Of a stretch of 64,000 bases of DNA, positions 25,866 through 33,831 are shown in pieces. The stretch's first letter is position 1. Each line of letters begins with the position of its first letter. The notes beneath the pieces were generated by a model, which was not told where the DNA came from, made no database searches, and saw only the letters and a list, made by a program, of their open reading frames with translations. Made by a program: the position numbers and the translations under genes. The stretch comes from Pseudomonas koreensis (GTDB lineage Bacteria > Pseudomonadota > Gammaproteobacteria > Pseudomonadales > Pseudomonadaceae), in NCBI RefSeq assembly GCF_025447595.1, contig NZ_JAOEJU010000012.1, positions 62,001 through 126,000 on the forward strand, written 5' to 3'.

Positions 25866-25893
25866 GGCCGCTGCGTTTGCAGCGGCCTTTTTT
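25866..25893 (+). terminator. Orphan forward-strand terminator
   Basis: GGCCGCTGC-GTTT-GCAGCGGCC followed by six T residues. No forward-strand gene precedes it, so it may end a small RNA or remain from a lost gene. Confidence 0.8.
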
Positions 25894-25951
25894 ATGGGCG
25901 ATGTTTTAGCTGGAAGTCAGCGGCAGAGGCTCATGAGGCGAGCGCTCAAAA

Positions 25952-25978
25952 GAGAAAGCAGGACCGGGAAAGTCCTGC
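25952..25978 (-). terminator. Terminator after the SDR gene
   Basis: On the minus strand GCAGGAC-TTTCCCG-GTCCTGC is followed by a T-rich stretch (TTTCTCTTTT), 17 bases after the dehydrogenase stop codon. Confidence 0.65.
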
Positions 25979-25994
25979 CGGATAACCCAAGGGA

Positions 25995-26906
25995 TCAGAG
26001 CGAATACTTCTGCAAATTCCCCATCATTTCCTTCAGCGCCTCGATGTTGTCCTTCGGGTGCGCGGCCCCTTCGAAATCACAGATCTGCTGCCAGTGCGCC
26101 GCGACGTCTTCCGGGGAAAACCCGACGCGAGGATCAAACCCGGCGCCCAGGCTGCGCTCCCAGCGCACCTTGCCCATCCAGCCGCCGCCGACTTCGAACA
26201 GGCCGGAGGTTTCCTGGCATTGTTCGCTGGCCAGGTACACCACCAGCGGGCTGACCAGTTCCGGTTTGAGTTGTTCGAACACTTGCGGCGGGATCAGGCC
26301 TTCGGTCATGCGCGTACCGCCGGTGGGGGCGATGGCGTTGACCAGGATGTTGTTCTTGCGGCCTTCGATGGCCAGGGTGCGGGTCAGACCGTAGAGCCCC
26401 AGTTTGGCCATGCCGTAGTTGGACTGGCCGAAGTTGCCATAGATGCCCGAGGTCGAAGCGGTGAAGATCACTCGACCGTAGTTTTGCTCACGCAGGTGCG
26501 GCCATGCGGCACGGGTCACCTTGTAGGCACCTTCGACGTGGACGCGATAAACCAGATCCCAGTCGGCGTCTTCCATTTTGTGGAAGGTCTTGTCGCGCAG
26601 GATCCCGGCGTTGTTGACCACCACATCGACGCGGCCGAACACATCGAGCGCGTTCTGCACCAGTTTGTCACCGTCGGTGACCGAGTCATGGTTGGCTTCG
26701 GCGATGCCGCCAGCTTCACGGATTTCCGCTACCACGCGATCAGCGGCCGAAGCGTTGGCGCCTTCGCCCTGGGTCGAGCCGCCAAGGTCGTTGACCAGCA
26801 CTTTGGCACCCTGTTTGGCGAACAGCAAAGCGTGAGCCCGCCCCAGGCCACCACCGGCTCCGGTGACGATCACGACTTTATCTTCGAAACGCACAGACTC
26901 ATTCAT
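25995..26906 (-). CDS. Short-chain dehydrogenase, (3R)-hydroxyacyl-CoA dehydrogenase (MFE-2/HSD17B4) type
   Basis: A 303-residue NAD(P)-dependent short-chain dehydrogenase. The cofactor motif is TGAGGGLGRAHALLFAKQGA, followed by NDLGGSTQGEG, NNAGILRDKTFHKM and the catalytic STSGIYGNFGQSNYGMAKLG (Ser, Tyr, Lys). The long loop after the second strand and the C-terminal GGGWMGKVRWERS match the dehydrogenase part of peroxisomal multifunctional enzyme 2, so the substrate is probably a 3-hydroxyacyl-CoA. No hydratase domain is fused. GGAG lies 8 bases before the ATG at 26906. It is last in the row aldolase, hydrolase, SDR. Confidence 0.9.
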   Translation of the reverse strand: MNESVRFEDKVVIVTGAGGGLGRAHALLFAKQGAKVLVNDLGGSTQGEGANASAADRVVAEIREAGGIAEANHDSVTDGDKLVQNALDVFGRVDVVVNNAGILRDKTFHKMEDADWDLVYRVHVEGAYKVTRAAWPHLREQNYGRVIFTASTSGIYGNFGQSNYGMAKLGLYGLTRTLAIEGRKNNILVNAIAPTGGTRMTEGLIPPQVFEQLKPELVSPLVVYLASEQCQETSGLFEVGGGWMGKVRWERSLGAGFDPRVGFSPEDVAAHWQQICDFEGAAHPKDNIEALKEMMGNLQKYSL

Positions 26907-27058
26907 CGGGGCAACTCCAGCAGGCCTGAGGGACAATGTCCCTGAGTGTCAGGCACGACGCGTTCGGTCACAACGAACACGGCTGAGGCTGAATGGTGCG
27001 CGATAAGGCTGGGGGATGATGGAAACGTGCCGAGGCGCCAGGCGCCTCCGGCACAAAC

Positions 27059-27961
27059 TCAGGAGCACGCCACCTTGCGCGGCGGCACCACGAAGTGATC
27101 ACGAAATTCGAGGTAGTGCTTGAGCACCTGCACCGGCGCTTCACTTTGCGGGTAGTGACCGATGCCCGGCAACAGCACGGTGTCCGCGTCGGGTATCAGC
27201 TCGCGATAACGCTCGACCATGTGCGCCCCGGAAATCGGATCGACCTCGCCATCGATCACCCGCAGCGACACTTCACCGCGTTGCATCGCCGCGACCCAGC
27301 GATCGCGCTGGGCGCGGCGCTCGGGAATGTACTGGATCAGCTTGTGCATGATCCGCGGCCCGCGATTGCATTCGATCAGGCTCCAGAAATCATCCATCTC
27401 GCTTTCGCTGGGCCGGGTGTCCGGGCCGAAAATCTGATGGAAACTTTTCACCAGCGCATCACGGGTGAACGCCCGGCCGATCATCCAGCCCAAGGGGCTT
27501 AGCAACAGTTTTTGCGTCAGCAACGGCCGATGGGTTTCCGGGAACAGACCACCGTTGAGGAACACACAACTGGCGACCTCGATCCGGTCTTCGTAATGCC
27601 GGGCCAGCAGTTCCTGGGCAACGCTGTCGCCGTAGTCGTGGGCCAGAATGTGCACCGGTTGCTCGACCTGCAGATGCGCCAGCAAAGCCTGTTGCAGATC
27701 GGCCTGCTCCAGCAGGCTGTAGGTGTGATTCAGCGGTTTGGCCGAGTCGCCGAAACCGAGCATGTCGCAGGCAATCACCCGGTAGCGTTGGGACAGCGGC
27801 TGCCACAGGTAATGCCAGTCCCAACTGGCCGTCGGAAAGCCATGGATCAGCAGCAGCGGTTCGCCCTGCCCGGCTGTCCAGTAGCGAATCGACTGACCAT
27901 GGAAAACGAACGTCTGGCTGCGTTTGCGCCAGACACTCAGCGGAATCTCGGCGAGAGGCAT
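27059..27961 (-). CDS. Alpha/beta hydrolase, strikingly MEST (PEG1)-like
   Basis: A 300-residue alpha/beta hydrolase. The oxyanion region is LLLIHGFPTASWDW. The nucleophile elbow HDYGDSVAQELL has Asp where many esterases have Ser, as in epoxide hydrolases and haloalkane dehalogenases. The catalytic His is in GHYPQSEAP. The segments NGGLFPETHRPLLTQKLL and FGPDTRPSESEMDDFW closely resemble mammalian MEST/PEG1 as I remember it. No signal peptide. Its ATG overlaps the stop codon of the upstream class II aldolase gene (TAATG), so the two are translationally coupled. The substrate is unknown; an ester or epoxide of a lipid-like acid would fit the neighbouring hydroxyacyl-CoA-type dehydrogenase. Confidence 0.85.
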   Translation of the reverse strand: MPLAEIPLSVWRKRSQTFVFHGQSIRYWTAGQGEPLLLIHGFPTASWDWHYLWQPLSQRYRVIACDMLGFGDSAKPLNHTYSLLEQADLQQALLAHLQVEQPVHILAHDYGDSVAQELLARHYEDRIEVASCVFLNGGLFPETHRPLLTQKLLLSPLGWMIGRAFTRDALVKSFHQIFGPDTRPSESEMDDFWSLIECNRGPRIMHKLIQYIPERRAQRDRWVAAMQRGEVSLRVIDGEVDPISGAHMVERYRELIPDADTVLLPGIGHYPQSEAPVQVLKHYLEFRDHFVVPPRKVACS

Positions 27962-28752
27962 TAGAGTTTATACCCCGGATCCTGTTTATCGAGTTTGCGC
28001 AGCAGCGCCGGCCAGGCCAGCGCGCCACCCATGCCTTGAGCACTTTTGGTGACGCCGGCGATCATCGCCTTGGCGCCTGCCAGAATCTGCGGTTCGATGG
28101 CGATCAGTTCGGCACCGCCGGTCTGCGCCATGACCTGGATGTCGCACGCGCGCTGAAAGGTGAACATCATCAGGAACGTGTCGGCGATGGTGCCGCCACA
28201 AGTCAGCAGACCGTGGTTGTGCAGCATCAGGAAATTGCTGTCGCCCAGATCCGCCTGCAACCGCGCTTTCTCTTCATGGTTGAGCGCCACACCTTCATAG
28301 GCGTGAAACGCCAGGCTCGACAGCACGAACAGCGATTGCTGACTGATCGGCAACACGCCCTGCTTCTGCGCCGACACCGCGACACCGGAAGCGGTGTGGG
28401 TGTGCAGCACGCAGGCCACGTCGTGCCGCACTTCGTGCACGGCGCTGTGGATGGTGTAGCCGGCGGGATTGATTTCGAACGGGCTGTCCATGAGCTTGTT
28501 GCCGGCCTGGTCGACCTTCACCAGACTCGAGGCGGTGATCTCATGGAACATCAGGCCGAACGGGTTGATCAGGAAATCTTCGGTGCCGGGCACCTTGGCG
28601 GAAATGTGGGTGAAGATCAGATCGTCCCAGCCATGCAGAGCGACCAGACGATAACAGGCGGCCAGATCGACCCGGGTCTGCCATTCCGCGGCACTGACCT
28701 GATCTTTGACGTTCACGGACGAAGGGACGGGGGCTACGCTCACTGCATGCAC
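27961..28752 (-). CDS. Class II aldolase/adducin-family protein
   Basis: A 263-residue zinc enzyme of the class II aldolase/adducin superfamily. Metal-site histidines appear in VLHTHTASGVAVSA (HxH) and LMLHNHGLLTCGGTIADTF. Earlier conserved parts are LHGWDDLIFTHISAKVPG and FLINPFGLMFHEITASSLVK. The family includes sugar-phosphate aldolases and decarboxylases as well as uncharacterised members; this adducin-like subgroup has no known substrate. It is the first gene of the three-gene row and overlaps the hydrolase start by one base. Confidence 0.88.
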   Translation of the reverse strand: MHAVSVAPVPSSVNVKDQVSAAEWQTRVDLAACYRLVALHGWDDLIFTHISAKVPGTEDFLINPFGLMFHEITASSLVKVDQAGNKLMDSPFEINPAGYTIHSAVHEVRHDVACVLHTHTASGVAVSAQKQGVLPISQQSLFVLSSLAFHAYEGVALNHEEKARLQADLGDSNFLMLHNHGLLTCGGTIADTFLMMFTFQRACDIQVMAQTGGAELIAIEPQILAGAKAMIAGVTKSAQGMGGALAWPALLRKLDKQDPGYKL

Positions 28753-28875
28753 CTCTGAGTTCTTATTGTTTTTGCACGTGTCAGCAGTCTAGACAGCCGC
28801 AGACGGTCGTGTAGTTGCATTGGCAGCCAGCTTGATGACTGAACGAGTCAGCTACGCAAACAGCTTGGATCCATG

Positions 28876-29562
28876 TCAAAGCAACGACGCCAACAAAGGC
28901 GCGGCAAACAGATTGAGCAGCCCCGTCAGCACCATCACCAGTCCCGCCACCGAGCCTTCTTCGCCGCCCACTTCATGGGCGCGACTGACGCCCGCACCAT
29001 GAGCGCCCACGCCAAACAGGGCGCCGCGCGCCAGGGCACTGCGCAGCGGCAGCCACTTGAGTAGCACCCCGCCCAGCATGGCGCCGAACACCCCGGTGAA
29101 CATCACGAACACCGCCGTCAGCTCCGGCACACCACCGAGGTCCTGCGCCAGCGGCATGGCGAACGGCGTGGTGATCGAGCGCGGCACCAGCGACAGCGTC
29201 ACCGAACTGTCCAGCGCCAGCGCTTTCGCGAGGCCGAACGACGTGGCGATCGACGCCGCGCTGCCGGCCAGCATGCCCAGCAGCAATGCCGACCAATGCC
29301 GCACCAACAACCGTCGCTGCTGCCAGATCGGCACCGCAAATGCCACGGTGACCGGCCCGAGCACCAGCATCAGCCAATGGGTGTTGCTCGAATATTCGGC
29401 ATAAGCGGTGTGCAGCGGCACGGCAAGCGCCAGCAGCAACGCGGGGACCAGAATCAATGGCGACAGCACGTAGCGCCCGCTCCGGCGATACAGCCAGCGG
29501 CTGAACAGATAAGCCAGCAACGTGAACGCCAGCCAGAACATCGGCATCAGCTCAAGCTTCAT
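28876..29562 (-). CDS. lrgB: LrgB/CidB-family membrane protein
   Basis: A 228-residue polytopic membrane protein of the LrgB family, partner of LrgA in holin/antiholin-like or metabolite-export systems. Conserved parts are LGPVTVAFAVPIWQQR, LVPRSITTPFAMPLAQDLGG, FVMFTGVFGAMLGGVLL and ARGALFGVGAHGAGVSRAHE. Six or more hydrophobic segments are present. Its start overlaps the end of lrgA by 11 bases, so they are coupled. The divergent LysR gene is a likely regulator. Confidence 0.93.
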   Translation of the reverse strand: MKLELMPMFWLAFTLLAYLFSRWLYRRSGRYVLSPLILVPALLLALAVPLHTAYAEYSSNTHWLMLVLGPVTVAFAVPIWQQRRLLVRHWSALLLGMLAGSAASIATSFGLAKALALDSSVTLSLVPRSITTPFAMPLAQDLGGVPELTAVFVMFTGVFGAMLGGVLLKWLPLRSALARGALFGVGAHGAGVSRAHEVGGEEGSVAGLVMVLTGLLNLFAAPLLASLL

Positions 29563-29938
29563 GGGACCGCCTCAGGCGCACGGCCAGTTCCACGGTGAAC
29601 GCGGTCACCAGCATCACCATCAGCGTACTGGCCGCGATCACCAACAAGATCCGCCAGCCGTCATCGCGCAGCAATGCGCCGTAATCCAGCAGGCTCATCA
29701 GCGCCGGAATAAAGAACAGCAGCATCTCGGCCATCAACAAGCCTGCGCCCATTTGCAGCGCCGCCGGTTTGATCCAGCCGAACGCGAAGCCCAGCAGCAA
29801 CAGCGCCATGCCGATCACGCCGCCGGGAATCGGCCAGGCCAGCCACGCTGCGATCTGGCAGCCGAGCAGGTAGAGAGCGAGCAGCACGGCCAGTTCGGCC
29901 AGCAGCCGGGAGAGGTATTTAAAGGTCGAGGCTTTCAT
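29552..29938 (-). CDS. lrgA: LrgA/CidA-family membrane protein
   Basis: A 128-residue small membrane protein of the CidA/LrgA family, related to phage holins in topology and now also linked to export of small organic acids. It has four hydrophobic helices with the family motif WPIPGGVIGMALLLLGF and EMLLFFIPALMSLLDY. AAGGAG lies 8 bases upstream of the ATG. It is the first gene of the lrgAB unit and starts 95 bases from the divergent LysR gene. Confidence 0.92.
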   Translation of the reverse strand: MKASTFKYLSRLLAELAVLLALYLLGCQIAAWLAWPIPGGVIGMALLLLGFAFGWIKPAALQMGAGLLMAEMLLFFIPALMSLLDYGALLRDDGWRILLVIAASTLMVMLVTAFTVELAVRLRRSHEA

Positions 29939-30012
29939 CGGGGGGCTCCTTTCAGATGCCTATTTTACGAACCCGACTACCATCTCCGAAGCGAATTGTT
30001 AGACTCAAAGCC

Positions 30013-30027
30013 ATTCCAATCTGGAAT
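30013..30027. promoter_or_regulatory. LysR-type operator between lrgA and its regulator
   Basis: ATTCCAATCTGGAAT is a perfect 6-base inverted repeat that contains T-N11-A, the core of LysR-type binding sites. It lies 7 bases before the regulator start codon, which suits autoregulation, and 75 bases upstream of lrgA. Confidence 0.7.
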
Positions 30028-30033
30028 CAGGCC

Positions 30034-30921
30034 ATGGAATTCAAACAGCTCAAAAGCTTCGTCGAAGTCATGCATCAGGGCGGTTTCACCCAGGCCGCGA
30101 AGACCCTGCACATCAGCCAGTCCGCCGTGAGCAAGCAGATCGCCCAGCTCGAACAGAGTCTCGGCACCCCATTGCTCGAACGACTGGGCTCGCAGCTACG
30201 CCTGACCGCCGCCGGCAGCGTGGTGCTACAACGGGCCGAGGGCATGTTGCGACTGCGCAATGAATTGCTCAGTGAACTGGATGACCTCAGTCAACTGGCG
30301 CGCGGCGAGTTGCGTCTCGGTTTGCCCTTGCTGGGCAGCGATGCGTTGTTTGCCGGGCTGTTCGCCGAGTACCGCCGGCGTTATCCGAACATCAGCGTGC
30401 AGCTGCTTGAAGGCGGCAGCCGCAACATCGAACAGGCGGTATTGAACGGTGAACTGGAACTGGGCGGGAGTCTTCTGCCGAAAGATCCGCAGTTCGACTT
30501 TCAGCCGTTCTGTGATGAACCGCTGGATGCGCTGCTGCCGGTGGATCACCCGTTGGCGGCGAGAGGTGAAATTGGTCTGGAGGAATTGGCCGATACGCCG
30601 TTTCTTTTGTATCAGCGCAGTTTTGTGCTCAACGATCGCTTGCTTCAGGCGTGCCAGCAGATGGGCTTCACTCCGAAGGAGGGCGGGCGCAGCGGGCAGG
30701 CGGATTTTCTCGCAGCGCTGGTCGCGGCCGGGCAAGGCGTGGTGTTGCTACCGAGCGTGGTGGCGCGCGGACTGGTGCGGCCAGGCGTGGTGCGCCTGAC
30801 CTTGAACGCGCCGGACTATTTGCGCTGGGATATCGCTTTCATCTGGCGCCGGGGTGCCTATCTGTCGAAGGCTGCGCAGGCCTGGCTCGCGCTGTTGCGC
30901 GAACGCGGGATCAGCCCTTGA
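30034..30921 (+). CDS. LysR-family regulator, CidR-like
   Basis: A 295-residue LysR-type regulator. The helix-turn-helix is at residues 1-60 (MEFKQLKSFVEVMHQGGFTQ, then HISQSAVSKQIAQLEQSLGT) and the effector domain follows with ELRLGLPLLGSDALFAGLF. I place the start at 30034; the open frame before it is intergenic and includes the operator. It is divergent from lrgAB, the arrangement of CidR with cidAB, so it probably activates those genes in response to a metabolite. It overlaps the end of the convergent flavodoxin gene by 11 bases. Confidence 0.9.
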   Translation: MEFKQLKSFVEVMHQGGFTQAAKTLHISQSAVSKQIAQLEQSLGTPLLERLGSQLRLTAAGSVVLQRAEGMLRLRNELLSELDDLSQLARGELRLGLPLLGSDALFAGLFAEYRRRYPNISVQLLEGGSRNIEQAVLNGELELGGSLLPKDPQFDFQPFCDEPLDALLPVDHPLAARGEIGLEELADTPFLLYQRSFVLNDRLLQACQQMGFTPKEGGRSGQADFLAALVAAGQGVVLLPSVVARGLVRPGVVRLTLNAPDYLRWDIAFIWRRGAYLSKAAQAWLALLRERGISP

Positions 30922-31366
30922 GCGTGGCGATCAACTGTTCCAGCCAAGGCTCGGCGTCAGTTTCTGGAGTGACGCTTTCGCTGGCGTCGATGCGCAGCAT
31001 GTCCTGCACTTCACGCACGCCGAGTTCGCCGAACAGCTCACGCAGTTGCTCGCCGCCGCCACAGAAAGTGTCGCCGTAGCTGGCGTCGCCTAACGCGATC
31101 ACCGCGCCAGGCAAGCCACGCCAGGCCGCCGGCAATTGGTCGCGAATCGCCGAATACAACGGTTGCAGGTTGTCCGGCAGCTCACCCATGCCGGTGGTCG
31201 AAGTCACGCCGAGCAAGGCTTCAGGGCCAAACGCCTGGAGATCGGCAAGGCTGGCGCGGGAATTGTAGAAGGTTTCAAAACCGGCGGCGTTCAACAGGCT
31301 CTGAGCGTGGCGAGCGACTTCTTCGGCCGTGCCGTACACCGAGCCGGAGAGGATGGCGACTTTCAT
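30911..31366 (-). CDS. Flavodoxin (MioC-like)
   Basis: A 151-residue FMN electron carrier. The phosphate-binding loop is SGSVYGTAEEVARHAQ at the N-terminus, with flavin-contacting loops VTSTTGMGELPDN and LGDASYGDTFCGGG. The length and loops match MioC/short-chain flavodoxins rather than NADPH-dependent reductases. The ATG at 31366 begins MKVAILSGSVYG; upstream in-frame codons are low in coding character. It converges with the LysR gene and is divergent from the LOV gene 154 bases away. Confidence 0.9.
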   Translation of the reverse strand: MKVAILSGSVYGTAEEVARHAQSLLNAAGFETFYNSRASLADLQAFGPEALLGVTSTTGMGELPDNLQPLYSAIRDQLPAAWRGLPGAVIALGDASYGDTFCGGGEQLRELFGELGVREVQDMLRIDASESVTPETDAEPWLEQLIATLKG

Positions 31367-31519
31367 CAATCTGATCCTGAAACTGAAAAAAAGAGCGACG
31401 ATAGTAACAGCCGGCGGCGCCCTGTTGCGATTGGCTCTCGATAAGCGCTGATGGCCAGTAGACAGCGCCAATCGATCTTCTAGAATGCCAGCGGTCGATA
31501 ACACTGAAGGGATTCATAG

Positions 31520-31996
31520 ATGATCAATGCCAGCCTGCTGCAAATGGTGATCAACGCGTCGAACGATGGAATCGTTGTGGCAGAAAAAGAAGGCGATCAG
31601 GACAACATCCTGATCTACGTGAATCCGGCTTTCGAAAAGCTGACCGGCTACACCAGCGAAGAGATTCTCTATCAGGACTGTCGCTTCCTGCAGGCCGGTG
31701 ATCGCGACCAGGCCAGTCTGGAGAGGATTCGCGATGTATTGAAAAACGGTGGGGCATGCCGGGAAATCCTGCGCAATTACCGCAAGGACGGCACACCCTT
31801 CTGGAACGAACTGTCTTTGTCGACGGTAAAAAATGCCGATGATGGGCAGACCTACTTCGTAGGCGTGCAAAAGGACGTCACGGTTCAGGTCAAGGCGCAG
31901 CAGCGGGTTGTGCAACTGGAAGCCCAGGTGGCGGCGCTCGAAGCAGAGCTTGCGACACTGAAAGCGACGAACGGCGCAAACAAAACAGCGAACTAA
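31520..31996 (+). CDS. Short LOV-domain blue-light photoreceptor (PpSB1/PpSB2-LOV type)
   Basis: A 158-residue cytoplasmic PAS/LOV protein with no output domain. It resembles the P. putida short LOV proteins almost along its length as I recall them: NASNDGIVVAEKEGD, YVNPAFEKLTGYTSEEILYQ, then DCRFLQAGDRDQ with the photo-adduct cysteine at residue 54, NYRKDGTPFWNELSLS and YFVGVQKDVT. The FMN-contacting Asn/Gln positions look intact. A C-terminal coiled-coil helix (QQRVVQLEAQVAALEAELAT) can dimerise. A GAAGGGA ribosome site precedes the start. It is next to a LitR-like MerR gene, so a joint light response is likely. Confidence 0.94.
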   Translation: MINASLLQMVINASNDGIVVAEKEGDQDNILIYVNPAFEKLTGYTSEEILYQDCRFLQAGDRDQASLERIRDVLKNGGACREILRNYRKDGTPFWNELSLSTVKNADDGQTYFVGVQKDVTVQVKAQQRVVQLEAQVAALEAELATLKATNGANKTAN

Positions 31997-32050
31997 TTGT
32001 CATTAACTACAATCACCAATGACTTTGTAATTATTCATTTCGAGTTAGCC

Positions 32051-32656
32051 ATGCAGCGCGACGCCCTCCTGACCCAGGATGAGCTGGATTTTATCCAGAC
32101 CATGCAACATAACCCGCAGCTCAATGTTCGGGATGCCACGTCGAGCCTGCTGGTCAATGGTGGTTCGCAGATCCGTGATCTGCTCACGCGTCTGGCGGCC
32201 CATGAGCAAGTGACCATTCAGGCTAACTTCGAAAATCAGCAGATGACTTTCCCTCTGCATCTGGTGGAAGACGAGTTCCACGCCCTGCACCTGCGCCTGG
32301 GTGTGCCGAGCATTTATGAAGACGGGCCGATGGTGCGTCCATGGCGCCTGACCCTGGAAGAACCAGTAGCGCTGGAAAATGCCAAAGGTCAGCCGGGTAT
32401 GCTCTGGGTACATGAGGTATCGCACAAAGGCGTTCTGCTGGAAGTGCGCAACAAGACCAAGCCGCCGAAACATTTTGCCCTGTGGTTCAGCCCCTCCGGC
32501 TATGAGCGGATCTCCCTGCGCGGGACATTCGAACGAGAGACCGAAAGCGGCTTTTATGCTTACGAGCTAAGCCAGAGCGATGCCGACGAAACCGAGCGTC
32601 TGCGCCAGTTCATCCTGCAACAGCATCGCCTGACTCACCCTGCCCTGCACACCTGA
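32051..32656 (+). CDS. Conserved hypothetical protein, possibly PilZ-like
   Basis: A 201-residue soluble protein that I do not firmly recognise. The middle, around residues 98-145, has VRPWRLTLEEPVAL followed about 20 residues later by VHEVSHKGVLLEV. This recalls the c-di-GMP site of PilZ domains (RxxxR, then D/N-x-S-x-x-G) but is degenerate: the Arg spacing is shorter and Glu replaces Asp/Asn. I start it at ATG 32051, with GAG upstream; the longer frame from 31997 begins at the LOV stop codon. It follows the LOV gene with no terminator and may be co-transcribed. Ligand binding is unproven. Confidence 0.65.
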   Translation: MQRDALLTQDELDFIQTMQHNPQLNVRDATSSLLVNGGSQIRDLLTRLAAHEQVTIQANFENQQMTFPLHLVEDEFHALHLRLGVPSIYEDGPMVRPWRLTLEEPVALENAKGQPGMLWVHEVSHKGVLLEVRNKTKPPKHFALWFSPSGYERISLRGTFERETESGFYAYELSQSDADETERLRQFILQQHRLTHPALHT

Positions 32657-32659
32657 TTC

Positions 32660-33658
32660 TCAGGTATCCAGCGTTCCCGCAAGAAACTGATTCATCCGCT
32701 GACGCATCGTTGCCCCTTCATTGCCCAGACAGCCAACCGATGATCCGGCCAGGCTGTCCTGCGCCAGATCCGCAGCATCGCCCGCCAGCAACAACTGACA
32801 ATCAAGACTCAAGGCCAGACGATTCAGACGTCGTGGCAGCTCTGCGGTCGGCGCGTGATTGGAAAACAGGACCAACGCCTGGGGCCGGGTCTTTTCGCAT
32901 ACCAGTGTCAGCTCATCAAATGGCTGCCCGGTGGTGAGTACACGAACGCCCGCGTCATTGCCACTGAGAAACAGCGCCGCCACCAGCAATTCCAGCTCCC
33001 GACATTGACCGGCCAGCGCGCTGACGATGACTTTGCGCGGTTGCGAGCCGCGCAGCACGACGATGCGCTGAAGCACCTTCGCTCTCAGAAAACCGTCGAA
33101 GAACAGCCACTCGCTGGTCTGTCCGAACGCGTCCTGGCGCTGCAGCATTTGCAGCCACAGCGGCATCAGGATGTCCTGAAAAACGACGGGCAAGGCATAC
33201 GACGAGAAAATCTGGCCATAGACGCGATCAAGCAACTGATCATCGAATGAGCTGACTGCTTGCTGGACTTGTTCCTGCCACTGGAGATAGTCCGCCTGCA
33301 CCAGATCATCGGGAATGATATGTGCCAGCACCTTCATCGGTTCGGTCTTGGCCAGGATCTTGCCGACCTTGCTCACGGCAACGCCCCGATCGATCCAGTC
33401 GACGATGCTGCGAACGCGCTCGATATCGGTCATTGAGTACAGCCGATGCCCACTTTCGGTGCGCGTCGGCTGGATCAAACCATAGCGACGTTCCCATGCG
33501 CGCAGCGTGACCGGGTTGACTCCGGTCAAACGCGCCACTTCACGTATCGGAAAAAGCTCTTCGCGCTCCAGCGCAACAGATGCCTGCGGAGCAGGGCGAA
33601 CGTCTGTCATGACAGGCATGTGTGCGGGTACGTCCTTGTTGGCGTAGTTGGATCCCAT
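32660..33658 (-). CDS. MerR-family regulator with degenerate B12 domain (class II LitR-like)
   Basis: A 332-residue regulator. The MerR helix-turn-helix is at residues about 36-105 (FPIREVARLTGVNPVTLRAW, RRYGLIQPTRTESGHRLYS). A C-terminal region has the layout of CarH/LitR: a four-helix cap (YLQWQEQVQQAV to FLRAKVLQR) and a Rossmann-like domain (KVIVSALAGQCRELELLVAA). The His residues that bind adenosylcobalamin in light-sensing CarH are not seen: the cap reads SEWLFF instead of an EH motif, and the loop reads GQCRELE instead of GEQHELG. This matches the class II LitR proteins of Pseudomonas that act with short LOV receptors. It faces the LOV-side gene and is divergent from the ABM gene. An alternative start at 33610 is possible. 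Confidence 0.85.
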   Translation of the reverse strand: MGSNYANKDVPAHMPVMTDVRPAPQASVALEREELFPIREVARLTGVNPVTLRAWERRYGLIQPTRTESGHRLYSMTDIERVRSIVDWIDRGVAVSKVGKILAKTEPMKVLAHIIPDDLVQADYLQWQEQVQQAVSSFDDQLLDRVYGQIFSSYALPVVFQDILMPLWLQMLQRQDAFGQTSEWLFFDGFLRAKVLQRIVVLRGSQPRKVIVSALAGQCRELELLVAALFLSGNDAGVRVLTTGQPFDELTLVCEKTRPQALVLFSNHAPTAELPRRLNRLALSLDCQLLLAGDAADLAQDSLAGSSVGCLGNEGATMRQRMNQFLAGTLDT

Positions 33659-33831
33659 TCTACCCCTGACTCCCCGCCACGGTTCAAGCGATGAATCGGA
33701 GCGAAAGTCTCGGGCTCGTCACGAAAATGAGGAATAATCCTTGCTTGTCGAAAAACGCAGCCCTCTACCCCGGCGCTGCGTCAGGCGAAACTCCTACCCG
33801 GAGCGACGCACATGCAATACGGAGATACACA

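Larger units (their letters stand above)
25452..25994. other. 543-base intergenic region with an inverted repeat and orphan terminator
   Basis: No convincing protein gene on either strand. It contains the likely promoter of the DUF1302 unit, an inverted repeat at 25645-25667, a strong forward-strand terminator at 25866-25893 that no forward gene uses, and a terminator for the SDR gene at 25952-25978. The forward terminator makes an unannotated small RNA from roughly 25680-25893 possible. Confidence 0.55.
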
